A DNA stretch of 64,000 nucleotides from Hymenobacter volaticus (GTDB lineage Bacteria; Bacteroidota; Bacteroidia; Cytophagales; Hymenobacteraceae): assembly GCF_022921055.1 (NCBI RefSeq), contig NZ_CP095061.1:2705501-2769500 (forward strand), given 5' to 3'. Within the stretch, counting starts at the first letter, position 1. Each line of letters opens with the position of its first letter. The notes beneath the pieces are model-generated. The model saw only the letters and a list, made by a program, of their open reading frames with translations, was not told the origin of the DNA and did no database searches. The translations under genes and the position numbers were made by a program. This document shows, one piece after another, positions 56,522 to 64,000 of this stretch.

Positions 56522-57220
56522 ATGGCACATATTGCCTTTCGCACATCTAATTCCTTGTCCTATGGTTGGCTTCGGCTAGCTATATGTGCTCTGCTACTCT
56601 CTTTTTCTGCCTTTGCTAGTCAAGCCCAGCAGAAAGACGACCATTTACTGCCTGCTAAGGGGCTGCTTACCTCCTACTCTGTTCAAAATCAATACTATAC
56701 CAAAGTGCGAGAAACACTATATGTCGGGCTCGACTTGAATCCTCTTGCCCGCCTAGTGGTACTCCCCTCTTTCGAGCCGGAGTATGTTCTTTCTATTGAC
56801 CAGAAAGCCAACAAATACTACTTGACTTACAACCAAACACCAAAATCAATCTGGTCAACTACGCAAGCGCAAAGCAGCTCAAACGTCGAGGCACAGGCTA
56901 AGTCGGTTGAGATAAGCAAGGACATGGCAACCACTATTGAGGTGCTATTCAACACGGCACTCGACCAAGTACGATACCCCGCCCCGGTTATGTCGATACG
57001 TCGTGATGGCACCACCTACACCTTTATTGCTTTTCGAGCAGGCAATGGCTTACGCGCTGGTGAAACTTGGTCGCCAGATGTAAAAACCAAGATGGCAACT
57101 TTAGTAGCTGTGGCAGAAAATTTGAAGGAGCTAGCGGCAACTCCCACCAAGCAGCAGCTAGAGCAAGACCTGATTCAGCATGCCAAGCAGTTCACCACTG
57201 AATTGAGAGCTGAAAAATGA
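56522..57220 (+). CDS. Exported hypothetical protein
   Basis: A 232-residue secreted or periplasmic protein. The signal peptide reads WLRLAICALLLSFSAFASQA, followed by QQKDD. The mature part has alternating polar strands (EYVLSIDQKANKYYLTYN) and one long helix near the C-terminus. No cysteine or metal motif. I do not recognise a family. It precedes hemF in the same direction with a 164-base gap. Confidence 0.6.
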   Translation: MAHIAFRTSNSLSYGWLRLAICALLLSFSAFASQAQQKDDHLLPAKGLLTSYSVQNQYYTKVRETLYVGLDLNPLARLVVLPSFEPEYVLSIDQKANKYYLTYNQTPKSIWSTTQAQSSSNVEAQAKSVEISKDMATTIEVLFNTALDQVRYPAPVMSIRRDGTTYTFIAFRAGNGLRAGETWSPDVKTKMATLVAVAENLKELAATPTKQQLEQDLIQHAKQFTTELRAEK

Positions 57221-57384
57221 CTTGCGGTAGTAGCCACTGAAAGTACAATAGCGGCCTTCATGACAACCAAAGGCTTGAATCCACAAATCCGTACCTTTAC
57301 GCCCCAAATCATAGAGCACACTCTTTTATTCGCTTGATTTCCTACAAGCTTCGCTTGCCAGAGGAGTCTGCGGTACTTCCCCTC

Positions 57385-58332
57385 ATGCCCACTCCTTTTC
57401 CCACCGTTATTCCTGCTCCTACCTTGCGCGCCAGCGTGGAGGTTTGGTTGCGGGCGTTTCAGGACTGGCTTTGCCAACAATTAGAAACTACCGACGGCGC
57501 TGGCCGCTTTCGAGAAGATGCCTGGCAGCACCACAGCGGCGGCGGCGGACGTTCGCGCATCCTGACGGGCGGCAACATCATCGAGAAAGGAGGCGTGAAT
57601 TTTTCGGCCGTATCGGGCACCATGAGTGAGCAAGCTGCCCGCGTGCTGCTCATGCCGAACCCCGAATATTTCGCCACGGGCGTCTCGGTGGTGCAGCACC
57701 CACGTAGCCCCATGGTCCCGATTTCGCACATGAACGTGCGCTACTTCGAGGCCGGCAACGGCGAAGCCTGGTTCGGCGGCGGGCTCGACCTGACCCCTAT
57801 CTACGTGGATGAGGCGCAGGCCCGCTGGTTTCATCAGCAGATCGAGCAGGTCTGCCAGCAGCACGACCCCACCTATTATGCCCGCTTCAAGCCTTGGGCC
57901 GATGAGTACTTCTACCTGCCCCACCGCCAGGAAACCCGTGGCATCGGTGGCATCTTCTTCGACCGTCTCACCGTGGGCAAAGACGGCGACGCCGACAATC
58001 TATTTGCCTTTATTAGGGCAGTGGGCGAAGTTTTTGGCCGTACCTATACCGAGTTGTTGCGCCTGAATGCCGAGCGGCCCTACACCGAGCAACACAAGCA
58101 ATGGCAGTTGGTGCGCCGCGGCCGCTACGCCGAATTTAATTTAGCTATTGACCGAGGCACACGCTTCGGGCTAGAAACCGGCGGCCGCACCGAAAGCATC
58201 CTGATGAGTTTGCCGCCCCAAGCTGAGTGGCATTATAATTTCGCTATTGAACCAAACTCGCCCGAGGCCACCACGCAGCAGTGGCTGCGCAAAGGCGTAG
58301 ATTGGCTCACTGAAACTCTCCTTTCCGCTTGA
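57385..58332 (+). CDS. hemF: Oxygen-dependent coproporphyrinogen III oxidase
   Basis: Converts coproporphyrinogen III to protoporphyrinogen IX with O2 in heme synthesis. The ATG at 57385 gives a 315-residue protein of normal length. Family signatures are RILTGGNIIEKGGVNFSAVS, SHMNVRYFEAGN, WFGGGLDLTPIYVDE, HRQETRGIGGIFFDRLT, GRYAEFNLAIDRGTRFGLET and GGRTESILMSLPP. Use of the O2-dependent enzyme fits an aerobe. The upstream extension to 57334 was rejected. A PAP2 phosphatase begins with a TTG overlapping its stop codon. Confidence 0.95.
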   Translation: MPTPFPTVIPAPTLRASVEVWLRAFQDWLCQQLETTDGAGRFREDAWQHHSGGGGRSRILTGGNIIEKGGVNFSAVSGTMSEQAARVLLMPNPEYFATGVSVVQHPRSPMVPISHMNVRYFEAGNGEAWFGGGLDLTPIYVDEAQARWFHQQIEQVCQQHDPTYYARFKPWADEYFYLPHRQETRGIGGIFFDRLTVGKDGDADNLFAFIRAVGEVFGRTYTELLRLNAERPYTEQHKQWQLVRRGRYAEFNLAIDRGTRFGLETGGRTESILMSLPPQAEWHYNFAIEPNSPEATTQQWLRKGVDWLTETLLSA

Positions 58333-58931
58333 TCGAGAAGCTGCAAGCCCTTGACCGCTGGCTCGTAGTGGCCGCCAATAGCCACCGCACGCCCAAGTTG
58401 GACACCCTCATGGTGTTCTTCACGGAGCGTGAGGTGTGGTTTCCGGCCTATTTCGTGCTGTTGGTGCTGTTGATCTATATCTACAAGCGCCGCGCGTTTC
58501 TACTAGTGCCGCTGCTCGGCGCCAGCGTGGGCCTTGCCGATCTTATATCGAGCCGCTTCTTCAAGCCTTACTTCGCTCGCCTCCGCCCCTGCCACGACCC
58601 GAAGCTCTCCGCCACCCTCAATCTGATTCATGGGTGTGGTGGACAATTTGGCTTCATGTCCTCGCACGCAGCCAATGCCTTTGCTTTTGCTGTATTCGTG
58701 AGCTTGGTGCTGCCACGGCAATACCGGGCCGCAAAATGGCTGCTTTTCTTGTGGGCCGTACTGGTAAGCTACAGCCGAATCTATCTAGCCGCCCACTTTG
58801 CCTCCGACGTGCTGGCAGGGGCTACGCTAGGTAGCTTACTGGCCTGGATGAGTGCTACTATCTACAAGCGCCTAACCACTCCTACTACATTGACTGATAT
58901 TTCCGGAGCCAAGCAACTCAACCACCGCTAG
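58329..58931 (+). CDS. PAP2-family membrane phosphatase
   Basis: A phosphatidic-acid-phosphatase-type enzyme, possibly an undecaprenyl-diphosphate or phosphatidylglycerophosphate phosphatase. The 200 residues have about five helices. The three catalytic motifs are present: KPYFARLRP (79-87), SSHAANAF (His113, replacing PSGH with SSHA) and SRIYLAAHFASD (149-160). The start is a TTG at 58329 that overlaps the hemF stop, so translation is coupled. It ends at a strong terminator. Confidence 0.88.
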   Translation: MIEKLQALDRWLVVAANSHRTPKLDTLMVFFTEREVWFPAYFVLLVLLIYIYKRRAFLLVPLLGASVGLADLISSRFFKPYFARLRPCHDPKLSATLNLIHGCGGQFGFMSSHAANAFAFAVFVSLVLPRQYRAAKWLLFLWAVLVSYSRIYLAAHFASDVLAGATLGSLLAWMSATIYKRLTTPTTLTDISGAKQLNHR

Positions 58932-58957
58932 CTTTCCAACGGCATTCATGTAGCTAC

Positions 58958-59011
58958 TTACCCAAGACAAAGCCGCTACCAACTAATTGGTAGCGGCTTT
59001 GTCTTGGGTAA
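58958..59011. terminator. 25-bp perfect hairpin, bidirectional terminator
   Basis: Arms 58958-58982 and 58987-59011 pair over 25 bases (core AAGCCGCTACCAA with TTGGTAGCGGCTT) around a 4-base loop. It separates the PAP2 gene from the convergent small gene. Confidence 0.88.
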
Positions 59012-59019
59012 GCAATTTG

Positions 59020-59226
59020 TTACTTCGCTGGTTTCCGATTGCCAGTATGACCATCACCACGGTCGCCCTGGCCGGGCTTACTCGTGATTTTGGAATTATG
59101 CCGGTCATCTTGCGACAACGAGCGATGTAATTCTACTTCGCTGGTGAATTGGCCTTTTGCATTGCGACGCACATAGCGTTTGTCGCCGGGAGTGGGTTCG
59201 ATTAGTTCACGTTTAGACTTTGGCAT
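59020..59226 (-). CDS. Small basic conserved protein
   Basis: A 68-residue, highly charged protein starting MPKSKRELIEPTPGDKRYVR and then RNAKGQFTSEVELHRSLSQD. I know this kind of small protein (PGDKRYVRR...GxFTExV...RSLS..) as a recurrent conserved hypothetical in Bacteroidota and other bacteria. The C-terminus is Gly/Lys/His-rich and probably disordered. It may bind nucleic acid, by charge only. Confidence 0.72.
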   Translation of the reverse strand: MPKSKRELIEPTPGDKRYVRRNAKGQFTSEVELHRSLSQDDRHNSKITSKPGQGDRGDGHTGNRKPAK

Positions 59227-59289
59227 GGCGGCGGCAGTTATAAGAGTCTATAGATCTTATATCTACGTAGCCGCTGCTAGGTGGTTTAG

Positions 59290-59880
59290 TTATTTGCCAA
59301 GCAGTTTCGCCACGTATTTACCGACGATATCGAACTCCAGGTTCACCTGTTGGCCGGGGCTCAGGTCTTGGAACGTGGTATGCTCGTAGGTGTAGGGAAT
59401 GATAGCGACGGAGAAACCATCGTCAGTAGAATTAAAGCAGGTGAGGCTGGTGCCGTTGATGCAGATCGAGCCTTTTTCGACGGTTACCCGACCCTGGCCG
59501 GGCGCATGACGGAAACGATAGAGCCAGGAGCCGTTCTGATCCTCGACGGACTCGCACTCGGCCGTCAGGTCGACGTGGCCCTGCACGATATGGCCGTCGA
59601 AGCGGCCGTTGGCGGCCAGGCAACGCTCGAGGTTTACGCGGCGACCGGGTTGCCAGTGCGCCAAGTTGGTTTTTTGCAGCGTCTCGTCAATGGCGGTTAC
59701 CACGTGCGTACCGGTGGCGCCATCAACGGCCACCACCGTCAAGCACACGCCATCGTGGGCGACGCTTTGGTCGATGCGCAATTCAGCCGCAAAGGGCGAG
59801 TGCACGGTGAAATGAATATTAGTGCCTGCGCGGCGCACATCTTGAATGGTGCCAAGCGCTTCGATGATGCCAGTGAACAT
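59290..59880 (-). CDS. ribE: Riboflavin synthase alpha chain
   Basis: Dismutates two 6,7-dimethyl-8-ribityllumazine to riboflavin. The 196 residues show the tandem lumazine-binding repeats. The first starts MFTGIIEALGTIQDVRRAGT with SVAHDGVCLTVV, and the second is FDGHIVQGHVDLTAECESVE with VEKGSICINGTSLT. The usual C-terminal segment EFDIVGKYVAKLL is present. Monocistronic; no other rib gene nearby. No FMN riboswitch was recognised upstream. Confidence 0.94.
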   Translation of the reverse strand: MFTGIIEALGTIQDVRRAGTNIHFTVHSPFAAELRIDQSVAHDGVCLTVVAVDGATGTHVVTAIDETLQKTNLAHWQPGRRVNLERCLAANGRFDGHIVQGHVDLTAECESVEDQNGSWLYRFRHAPGQGRVTVEKGSICINGTSLTCFNSTDDGFSVAIIPYTYEHTTFQDLSPGQQVNLEFDIVGKYVAKLLGK

Positions 59881-59983
59881 GAATTCTGATGGATTGAATT
59901 TCTGGGATGTTAAATGGCTAAGTAGAATCTCACTTTAATTGAACAGCCGACCATTTAACAACTCAGCCACTCAATTCTCCCAT

Positions 59984-61438
59984 TTATTTGCCTCGTCCCT
60001 CAATAATAATTTTGAGCGTGTAGAGCAGCACGCGGAAGTCCATTGCGAGGCTCATGTTTTCGATGTAAAGAATGTCAAACTTGAGGCGCTCAACCATCTG
60101 GGAAACGGTTTCGGCGTACCCGTATTTCACTTGGCCTAAGCTGGTCAGGCCCGGCCGGACGCGGTGCAGATGGCGGTAGTGCGGCGCAATCTTAACGATC
60201 TGGTCGATGAAAAACTGCCGCTCGGGACGGGGCCCTACGATGCTCATGTCGCCGCGGATAACGTTCCAGAACTGGGGCAACTCATCGAGGCGTACTTTGC
60301 GCATAAAACGGCCCCAAGGTGTAATGCGTGGGTCGTGGTCAGAGCTGAGAGAGGGCCCCTGCTGCTCGGCATTCAGGTACATCGAGCGAAACTTGTAGAT
60401 GCGGAACGGATGCCCGTGCCGACCAATACGCTCCTGTGAATAAAACACCGGCCCCGGCGACGACAACTTCACCATGACCGCCGTAAACGCATATACGGGC
60501 CACGCCAGCAGCAGAAATAGCGCAGATGCTACCACATCAATCATCCGTTTTAGCACCCGCTGCCAGACCGGTAGTAGGTCCTGCTTGATTTCAATGAGCG
60601 GCGTACCAAAGATGTGGCTCACTTTCACCGAGCCAAGCAGCATCTGATAGAGGTCGGGCAGCACGCTTACACGGGCGGGCGTGCCTTCCAGCAACGTCAG
60701 AATCTCCTCCACCAAGCGGTGTTCGGAAGGCTCGATGGCAATAACGATCTGCTCGATTTTCAGCGCCCGCACCAAGGCAGGCAGCCGACGATACGAACCG
60801 CGGGCGGGTATTTCGGCAGCCAGTCCCACGTCGACAGTTTCGCCAACGGGAGCAAAGCCCACCAGCTTTAGCCCAAGGTGGCGGCTGTTGCGGCGTAGCT
60901 CGTGGTAGGTTTCGAGGGCCAAGGCGTTGGAGCCCACCAGCAAGGTGTTGAAGAAGATCGTACCGTTGCGAACCAAGTGCTGCACGCTGCTTACGGCCAT
61001 CGTCCGGAACACCGCTGATATGGTGAAGTGCAGCAGGAAGTACGCCGTAATAGTTTTGTAGTACAGCTGGTACTTGCTTACCCCCTGATCGTCAAGCAGA
61101 AAGGCAAAGAAGATAATCAGTGCGCCCAGTACCGATACGCGTCCAAGACGGATGATTTCGCCGAGGCGTGACTTGCGGAAGATGTCGCGGTACTCGCCGA
61201 TCAGCGCGTAGAGAGCCGTCCAGAAGAAGGCTATCATGAACGCGGAACCAGACAAATAGAACAACGCGTCCTCGGTGAAGCGGTAGCCTTCGTTGATTTC
61301 GCTTAGCAGGTACTTGCGCAGCAGGAAGAAGCACACCCAGGCTAGAAGTGCCGCTCCGAAATCGGCGGCAATCAGCTTTAGTTGTTGCAGGGTGCGAATC
61401 AAGGGCCGTACTGTCGGGCCGGCTACAAAAGCCGGCAA
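59984..61438 (-). CDS. Exopolysaccharide polyprenyl glycosylphosphotransferase (WcaJ type)
   Basis: Starts exopolysaccharide units by moving a hexose-1-phosphate to undecaprenyl phosphate. The 484 residues have four or five N-terminal helices (LIAADFGAALLAWVCFFLLR; LSGSAFMIAFFWTALYALIG), a middle Rossmann-like region with EIPARGSYRRLPALV, and the C-terminal transferase from RMIDVVASALFLLLAWPVY. The core motifs are SSPGPVFYSQERIGRHGHPF, RIYKFRSMYLNAEQ, RKVRLDELPQFWNVIRGDMS and IVGPRPERQFFIDQI. A second, short transferase of the same class is at 46087-46755. No other glycan genes adjoin. Confidence 0.9.
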   Translation of the reverse strand: MPAFVAGPTVRPLIRTLQQLKLIAADFGAALLAWVCFFLLRKYLLSEINEGYRFTEDALFYLSGSAFMIAFFWTALYALIGEYRDIFRKSRLGEIIRLGRVSVLGALIIFFAFLLDDQGVSKYQLYYKTITAYFLLHFTISAVFRTMAVSSVQHLVRNGTIFFNTLLVGSNALALETYHELRRNSRHLGLKLVGFAPVGETVDVGLAAEIPARGSYRRLPALVRALKIEQIVIAIEPSEHRLVEEILTLLEGTPARVSVLPDLYQMLLGSVKVSHIFGTPLIEIKQDLLPVWQRVLKRMIDVVASALFLLLAWPVYAFTAVMVKLSSPGPVFYSQERIGRHGHPFRIYKFRSMYLNAEQQGPSLSSDHDPRITPWGRFMRKVRLDELPQFWNVIRGDMSIVGPRPERQFFIDQIVKIAPHYRHLHRVRPGLTSLGQVKYGYAETVSQMVERLKFDILYIENMSLAMDFRVLLYTLKIIIEGRGK

Positions 61439-61605
61439 GTGGTTTTATGGGGGCGAATGGGTAGCTTCGCACCGAAACAAATGCCTGAACGGACACGGAT
61501 GGCCCGTTTTGAGCGGGGCAAAGGTAGGGCAATAAACCGAAAACCGGGAAAACCGTGCCAATCCTTCGCTCGCCCTCACGCACTCCTTAGGACTGCTTCT
61601 CTTCC

Positions 61606-62259
61606 ATGCACGCCGACACCTACCGACACCGCGGCCAACGCCGCACCCTCGTAGACGAGCTACGCCGCAAAGGCATCCGCGACGAGCGGGTTCTAGCGGC
61701 TATACTGGCCGTGCCGCGCCATGCTTTTTTTGAAACAGCTTTTCAAGCCCACGCTTATCAAGACAAAGCCTTTCCGATTGGGGAAGGCCAGACGATTTCG
61801 CAGCCCTACACGGTAGCCTACCAAACAGAACTCTTGCGCCCCGAGCCGCAGCATCGGGTGCTGGAAGTGGGCACTGGTTCGGGCTACCAATGCTGCGTGC
61901 TGCTTGAGCTTACACCTCATGTTTTCAGCATCGAATACCAGCCGGTGCTTTTCGAGCGCACGCGCCGCCGGTTGGCGCATTTGCACCGGACTGCGAACCT
62001 CTTCTGCGGCGACGGCTCGGTGGGCTTGCCCGAGCACGCGCCTTTCGACCGTATTCTGGTTACGGCCGGGTCGCCTACCTTGCCCCGGCCCCTGCTTCGG
62101 CAGCTGCGGGTTGGTGGTTGCCTGGTTATTCCGGTCGGCGACGCGCAGACCCAGCGCATGGTGCGCGTCACGCGAGTAAGTGAGGAAGAATTCACGCGCG
62201 AAGAATTCGAGCAGTTCCGTTTTGTGCCGCTACTAGGGCGAGCGGGCTGGGCTGGGTAA
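61606..62259 (+). CDS. pcm: Protein-L-isoaspartate O-methyltransferase
   Basis: Repairs isoaspartyl residues in aged proteins with S-adenosylmethionine. The 217 residues include RRTLVDELRRKGIRDERVLA, PRHAFFETAFQAHAYQDKAF, IGEGQTISQPYTVAYQTELL and the SAM motif LEVGTGSGYQCCVLLEL. Other family members read VLEIGTGSGYQAAVLA. Length is normal. The start ATG 61606 is preceded by no in-frame alternative. A thioesterase gene follows downstream. Confidence 0.92.
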   Translation: MHADTYRHRGQRRTLVDELRRKGIRDERVLAAILAVPRHAFFETAFQAHAYQDKAFPIGEGQTISQPYTVAYQTELLRPEPQHRVLEVGTGSGYQCCVLLELTPHVFSIEYQPVLFERTRRRLAHLHRTANLFCGDGSVGLPEHAPFDRILVTAGSPTLPRPLLRQLRVGGCLVIPVGDAQTQRMVRVTRVSEEEFTREEFEQFRFVPLLGRAGWAG

Positions 62260-62358
62260 ACTGCCACTGCTGGTTGGCATTCCATTCGAACGCTGCTGCG
62301 AGGCCACATTGTCTTGATAAGGCATGCGGCAAAAGCTTCGCGCTACAACCCGGTAGCC

Positions 62359-62366
62359 TATCTTTG
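62359..62366 (+). promoter_or_regulatory. Bacteroidota-type -7 box of the thioesterase gene
   Basis: TATCTTTG fits TAnnTTTG, 30 bases before the ATG at 62397. The -33 element is not obvious. Confidence 0.5.
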
Positions 62367-62396
62367 CAGCATTCATTTCCCCGAGAATTTCACTGC

Positions 62397-62870
62397 ATGA
62401 TGCGCAAACAAAGGCCCGTAAAGGACTCGTTCGTTATAATGACTGAGTTGGTGCTACCGAACGACACCAATACCCTCAACAACTTGATGGGTGGGCATAT
62501 GATGCACCTCATGGACATTGCCGCCGCTATTGCCGCTCAGAAGCATTCCAACCGCATCGTAGTAACCGCATCCGTCGACAACGTATCGTTTCGTGATGCT
62601 ATCCGCTTGGGCAGCGTAGTTACGTTGCAAGCGCAGGTGACGCGGGCCTTCAGCTCGAGCATGGAAGTACACATTGATGTGTGGGCCGAGGATATTCCGA
62701 GCGGAACTAAGATGAAAACCAACGAGGCCTTCTTCACCTTCGTAGCCGTCGACCAGTCGGGCCGCCCGATTGACGTGCCAGAGGCAGTGCCCGAAACGCC
62801 AGAGGAAATTCAGCTGTACGAAGGCGCTCTGCGCCGGCGGCAGTTGCGACTGGTGCTCGGGGCCGTATGA
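62397..62870 (+). CDS. Hotdog-fold acyl-CoA thioesterase
   Basis: Hydrolyses acyl-CoA to free acid and CoA. The ATG at 62397 gives 157 residues beginning MMRKQRPVKDSFVIMTELVL. The core motif is NTLNNLMGGHMMHLMDIAAA with IVVTASVDNVSFRDAIRLGS, the YciA/BACH-type signature (N..GG..M.WMD, TASVD.V.F..P...G). The C-terminal EIQLYEGALRRRQLRL is also typical. An upstream extension to 62274 was rejected because it lies over the promoter and has no similarity. Chain-length preference is unknown. Confidence 0.88.
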   Translation: MMRKQRPVKDSFVIMTELVLPNDTNTLNNLMGGHMMHLMDIAAAIAAQKHSNRIVVTASVDNVSFRDAIRLGSVVTLQAQVTRAFSSSMEVHIDVWAEDIPSGTKMKTNEAFFTFVAVDQSGRPIDVPEAVPETPEEIQLYEGALRRRQLRLVLGAV

Positions 62871-62997
62871 AGCCCGCCGAAGCCACCGAACTGCGGGCCT
62901 TGTTTGATATGGAGTAGCGCAGAAACGGTACAATCGGCTATCTTGCTAGTACCCCGTGAGGCCATTATAAACACAAACAAGCCGAACTATTCACCCT

Positions 62998-63891
62998 ATG
63001 GCAAGCGCTGATTCACTGGCTTTCTTTCAGAACTTTTATACGGATGTGTCGCTGTATGTAGTGGCCGAACGAGCGACGGCTCCGGTTGCTTCTTCCCTAG
63101 TGACTTCTCCTACAGAGATAGTCCTTCCGGCAGTTGCTCCCGTGGCGGCTGTTGCTCCGCCTACGCCACCTGTCTTTTCACCGCCTGCCCCGTTGGTAGC
63201 GCCTCGCGTGGAACCGGCACCGGCGGTTGTGCCAATAGCGGCTGCCACACCACCTGTAACACCCGCCGTACCGCCTATCACCCCTGCGCATGGCAAATTG
63301 CCTTCTTTGGCTAATCTTACGCTAAGTCCGTCACCGACTACGCCGGTCCCACCGCCTGTACCTACAGCACCGCCCGCTCCTGACCCTGGCCCGCTGTTCT
63401 CAACACCAACACTAGCAGAACTTCCGGCTGCTCCTACTGCGCCAGCTTCGCAGCCAGGTCGGATTCAGCCAACGCCCACCCAATCACCGGTGGCACACAT
63501 CCCGTTTGCTACGCTGGGCAGCAACCCCAATGGCTTGCTAATCTTAGTGCGCGTGTCGCCCGATGAATTCCGGAAACTGCCCCGCAACGTGTTCCTCAAC
63601 AACATCCTAAAAGCCATTCGGCTGGTGATGGAAGACGTGGTGCTGGTGAACGTGGAGCACGAAAAGTTTCCGGTGGCTCTCTGCTCCCTCCGCAAAAATC
63701 TGGCGGCCAAGCAATTCCTAGCATTCGGCAAAAACTTGCTCGATGTAGCGGTTTATACCACCCAACCTTACGAACCTGTATTGCTTTACGGCGACACGGC
63801 TTTCTTGGGAGCCAGTGAAATCAAGATGCTGGAATATGACGCTGGCCGTAAGAAACAGCTCTGGCATGCTATGCAGCGCATGTTTCTTTAA
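62998..63891 (+). CDS. Hypothetical protein with proline/alanine-rich linker
   Basis: A 297-residue protein without signal or membrane helix. Residues 1-30 form a short start (MASADSLAFFQNFYTDVSLY). Residues 30-165 are very Pro/Ala/Thr-rich, probably a flexible linker. The last 130 residues are folded, with LLILVRVSPDEFRKLPRNVF, LNNILKAIRLVMEDVVLVNV, KNLLDVAVYTTQPYEPVLLY and KQLWHAMQRMFL. I do not recognise the folded part. A role in a large complex through the linker is only a guess. It ends at a terminator. Confidence 0.65.
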   Translation: MASADSLAFFQNFYTDVSLYVVAERATAPVASSLVTSPTEIVLPAVAPVAAVAPPTPPVFSPPAPLVAPRVEPAPAVVPIAAATPPVTPAVPPITPAHGKLPSLANLTLSPSPTTPVPPPVPTAPPAPDPGPLFSTPTLAELPAAPTAPASQPGRIQPTPTQSPVAHIPFATLGSNPNGLLILVRVSPDEFRKLPRNVFLNNILKAIRLVMEDVVLVNVEHEKFPVALCSLRKNLAAKQFLAFGKNLLDVAVYTTQPYEPVLLYGDTAFLGASEIKMLEYDAGRKKQLWHAMQRMFL

Positions 63892-63950
63892 AATAGCTGA
63901 TTAGCTGAACAATACACCCACTACTTGTTCAACTGTCATTTCACAAACAC

Positions 63951-63990
63951 AAAGGGCCCGCCTCCATTTAAGGAAGCGGGCCCTTTGTAT
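63951..63990 (+). terminator. Rho-independent terminator
   Basis: AAAGGGCCCGC (63951-63961) and GCGGGCCCTTT (63976-63986) pair, with inner TCC/GGA pairs. It follows the proline-rich protein gene. Confidence 0.85.
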
Positions 63991-64000
63991 ACTAACCGCC

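Noticed and set aside
59881..59983. FMN riboswitch upstream of riboflavin synthase
   Set aside because: The upstream DNA is short and AT-rich, and lacks the conserved RFN helices.
62868..62919. A 16-codon frame overlapping the thioesterase stop as ATGA
   Set aside because: It is too short, and nothing shows that it is translated. It could be a remnant of a lost gene.
1..64000. tRNA, rRNA, CRISPR array or complete transposon
   Set aside because: No cloverleaf, no regularly spaced direct repeats with spacers and no intact transposase were seen by eye. A tRNA scan would be decisive.

Overview
The window looks like chromosomal DNA from a Hymenobacter-like member of the Bacteroidota (Cytophagales). 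This is an inference from gene content. Pointers are a DUF349-repeat protein, DUF4259, a fused E1 alpha/beta 2-oxoacid dehydrogenase, a TolC/HlyD pair, a Tat-exported SDR, a BLUF photoreceptor, many lipoproteins, weak Shine-Dalgarno signals and TAnnTTTG-type -7 boxes. Most of it is moderately GC-rich housekeeping DNA. AT-rich islands lie near 40.6-41.9 kb and 45.6-46.0 kb. I see no rRNA, tRNA, CRISPR array or complete insertion sequence.

Layout. 0-3.6 kb: hexuronate and hemicellulose use, with a truncated uxuA, a divergent LacI regulator carrying an extra zinc ribbon, a composite palindromic operator between them, and a GH43 lipoprotein. 3.6-18.3 kb: scattered single genes (serine hydrolase, BLUF protein, Tat SDR, PoxB-like pyruvate oxidase, sorbosone-dehydrogenase-like lipoprotein, PAS histidine kinase with receiver, APC transporter, SsuD-like monooxygenase). 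18.4-23.9 kb: a type III restriction-modification locus, mod - PD-(D/E)XK-like gene - res, the last two overlapping by 4 bases. This is the most interesting locus in the window. 24-33 kb: two STAS-like paralogs, the DUF349 protein, AlgH/YqgE, PdxH, DUF1015, Maf and a GT-C membrane protein. 33-40.6 kb: EamA, DUF4259, GpsA, HlyD adaptor, TolC, L-serine dehydratase beta, tryptophan 2,3-dioxygenase. 40.6-46.8 kb: a degenerate acyltransferase, DUF2911, a FAD oxidoreductase, a CoA-binding protein, an integrase remnant and a short sugar transferase. 47.6-50.2 kb: an ECF sigma factor, an anti-sigma-like protein and an outer-membrane protein, probably one operon. 50.3-64 kb: an rRNA/tRNA methyltransferase, an Omp85/BamA-like protein, fused E1, HemF, PAP2, riboflavin synthase, a polyprenyl sugar transferase, Pcm, a thioesterase and a proline-rich protein.

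A dominant feature is a series of single-base frameshifts. At least twelve reading-frame breaks can each be repaired by adding one G or C inside a run of G or C, and one gene has four of them. This looks like homopolymer under-calling in the assembly rather than gene decay. The acyltransferase near 41.1 kb is different: it has a nonsense codon plus a shift outside a homopolymer, and may be a true pseudogene. Convergent genes are usually separated by long, near-perfect hairpins that can act as bidirectional terminators.
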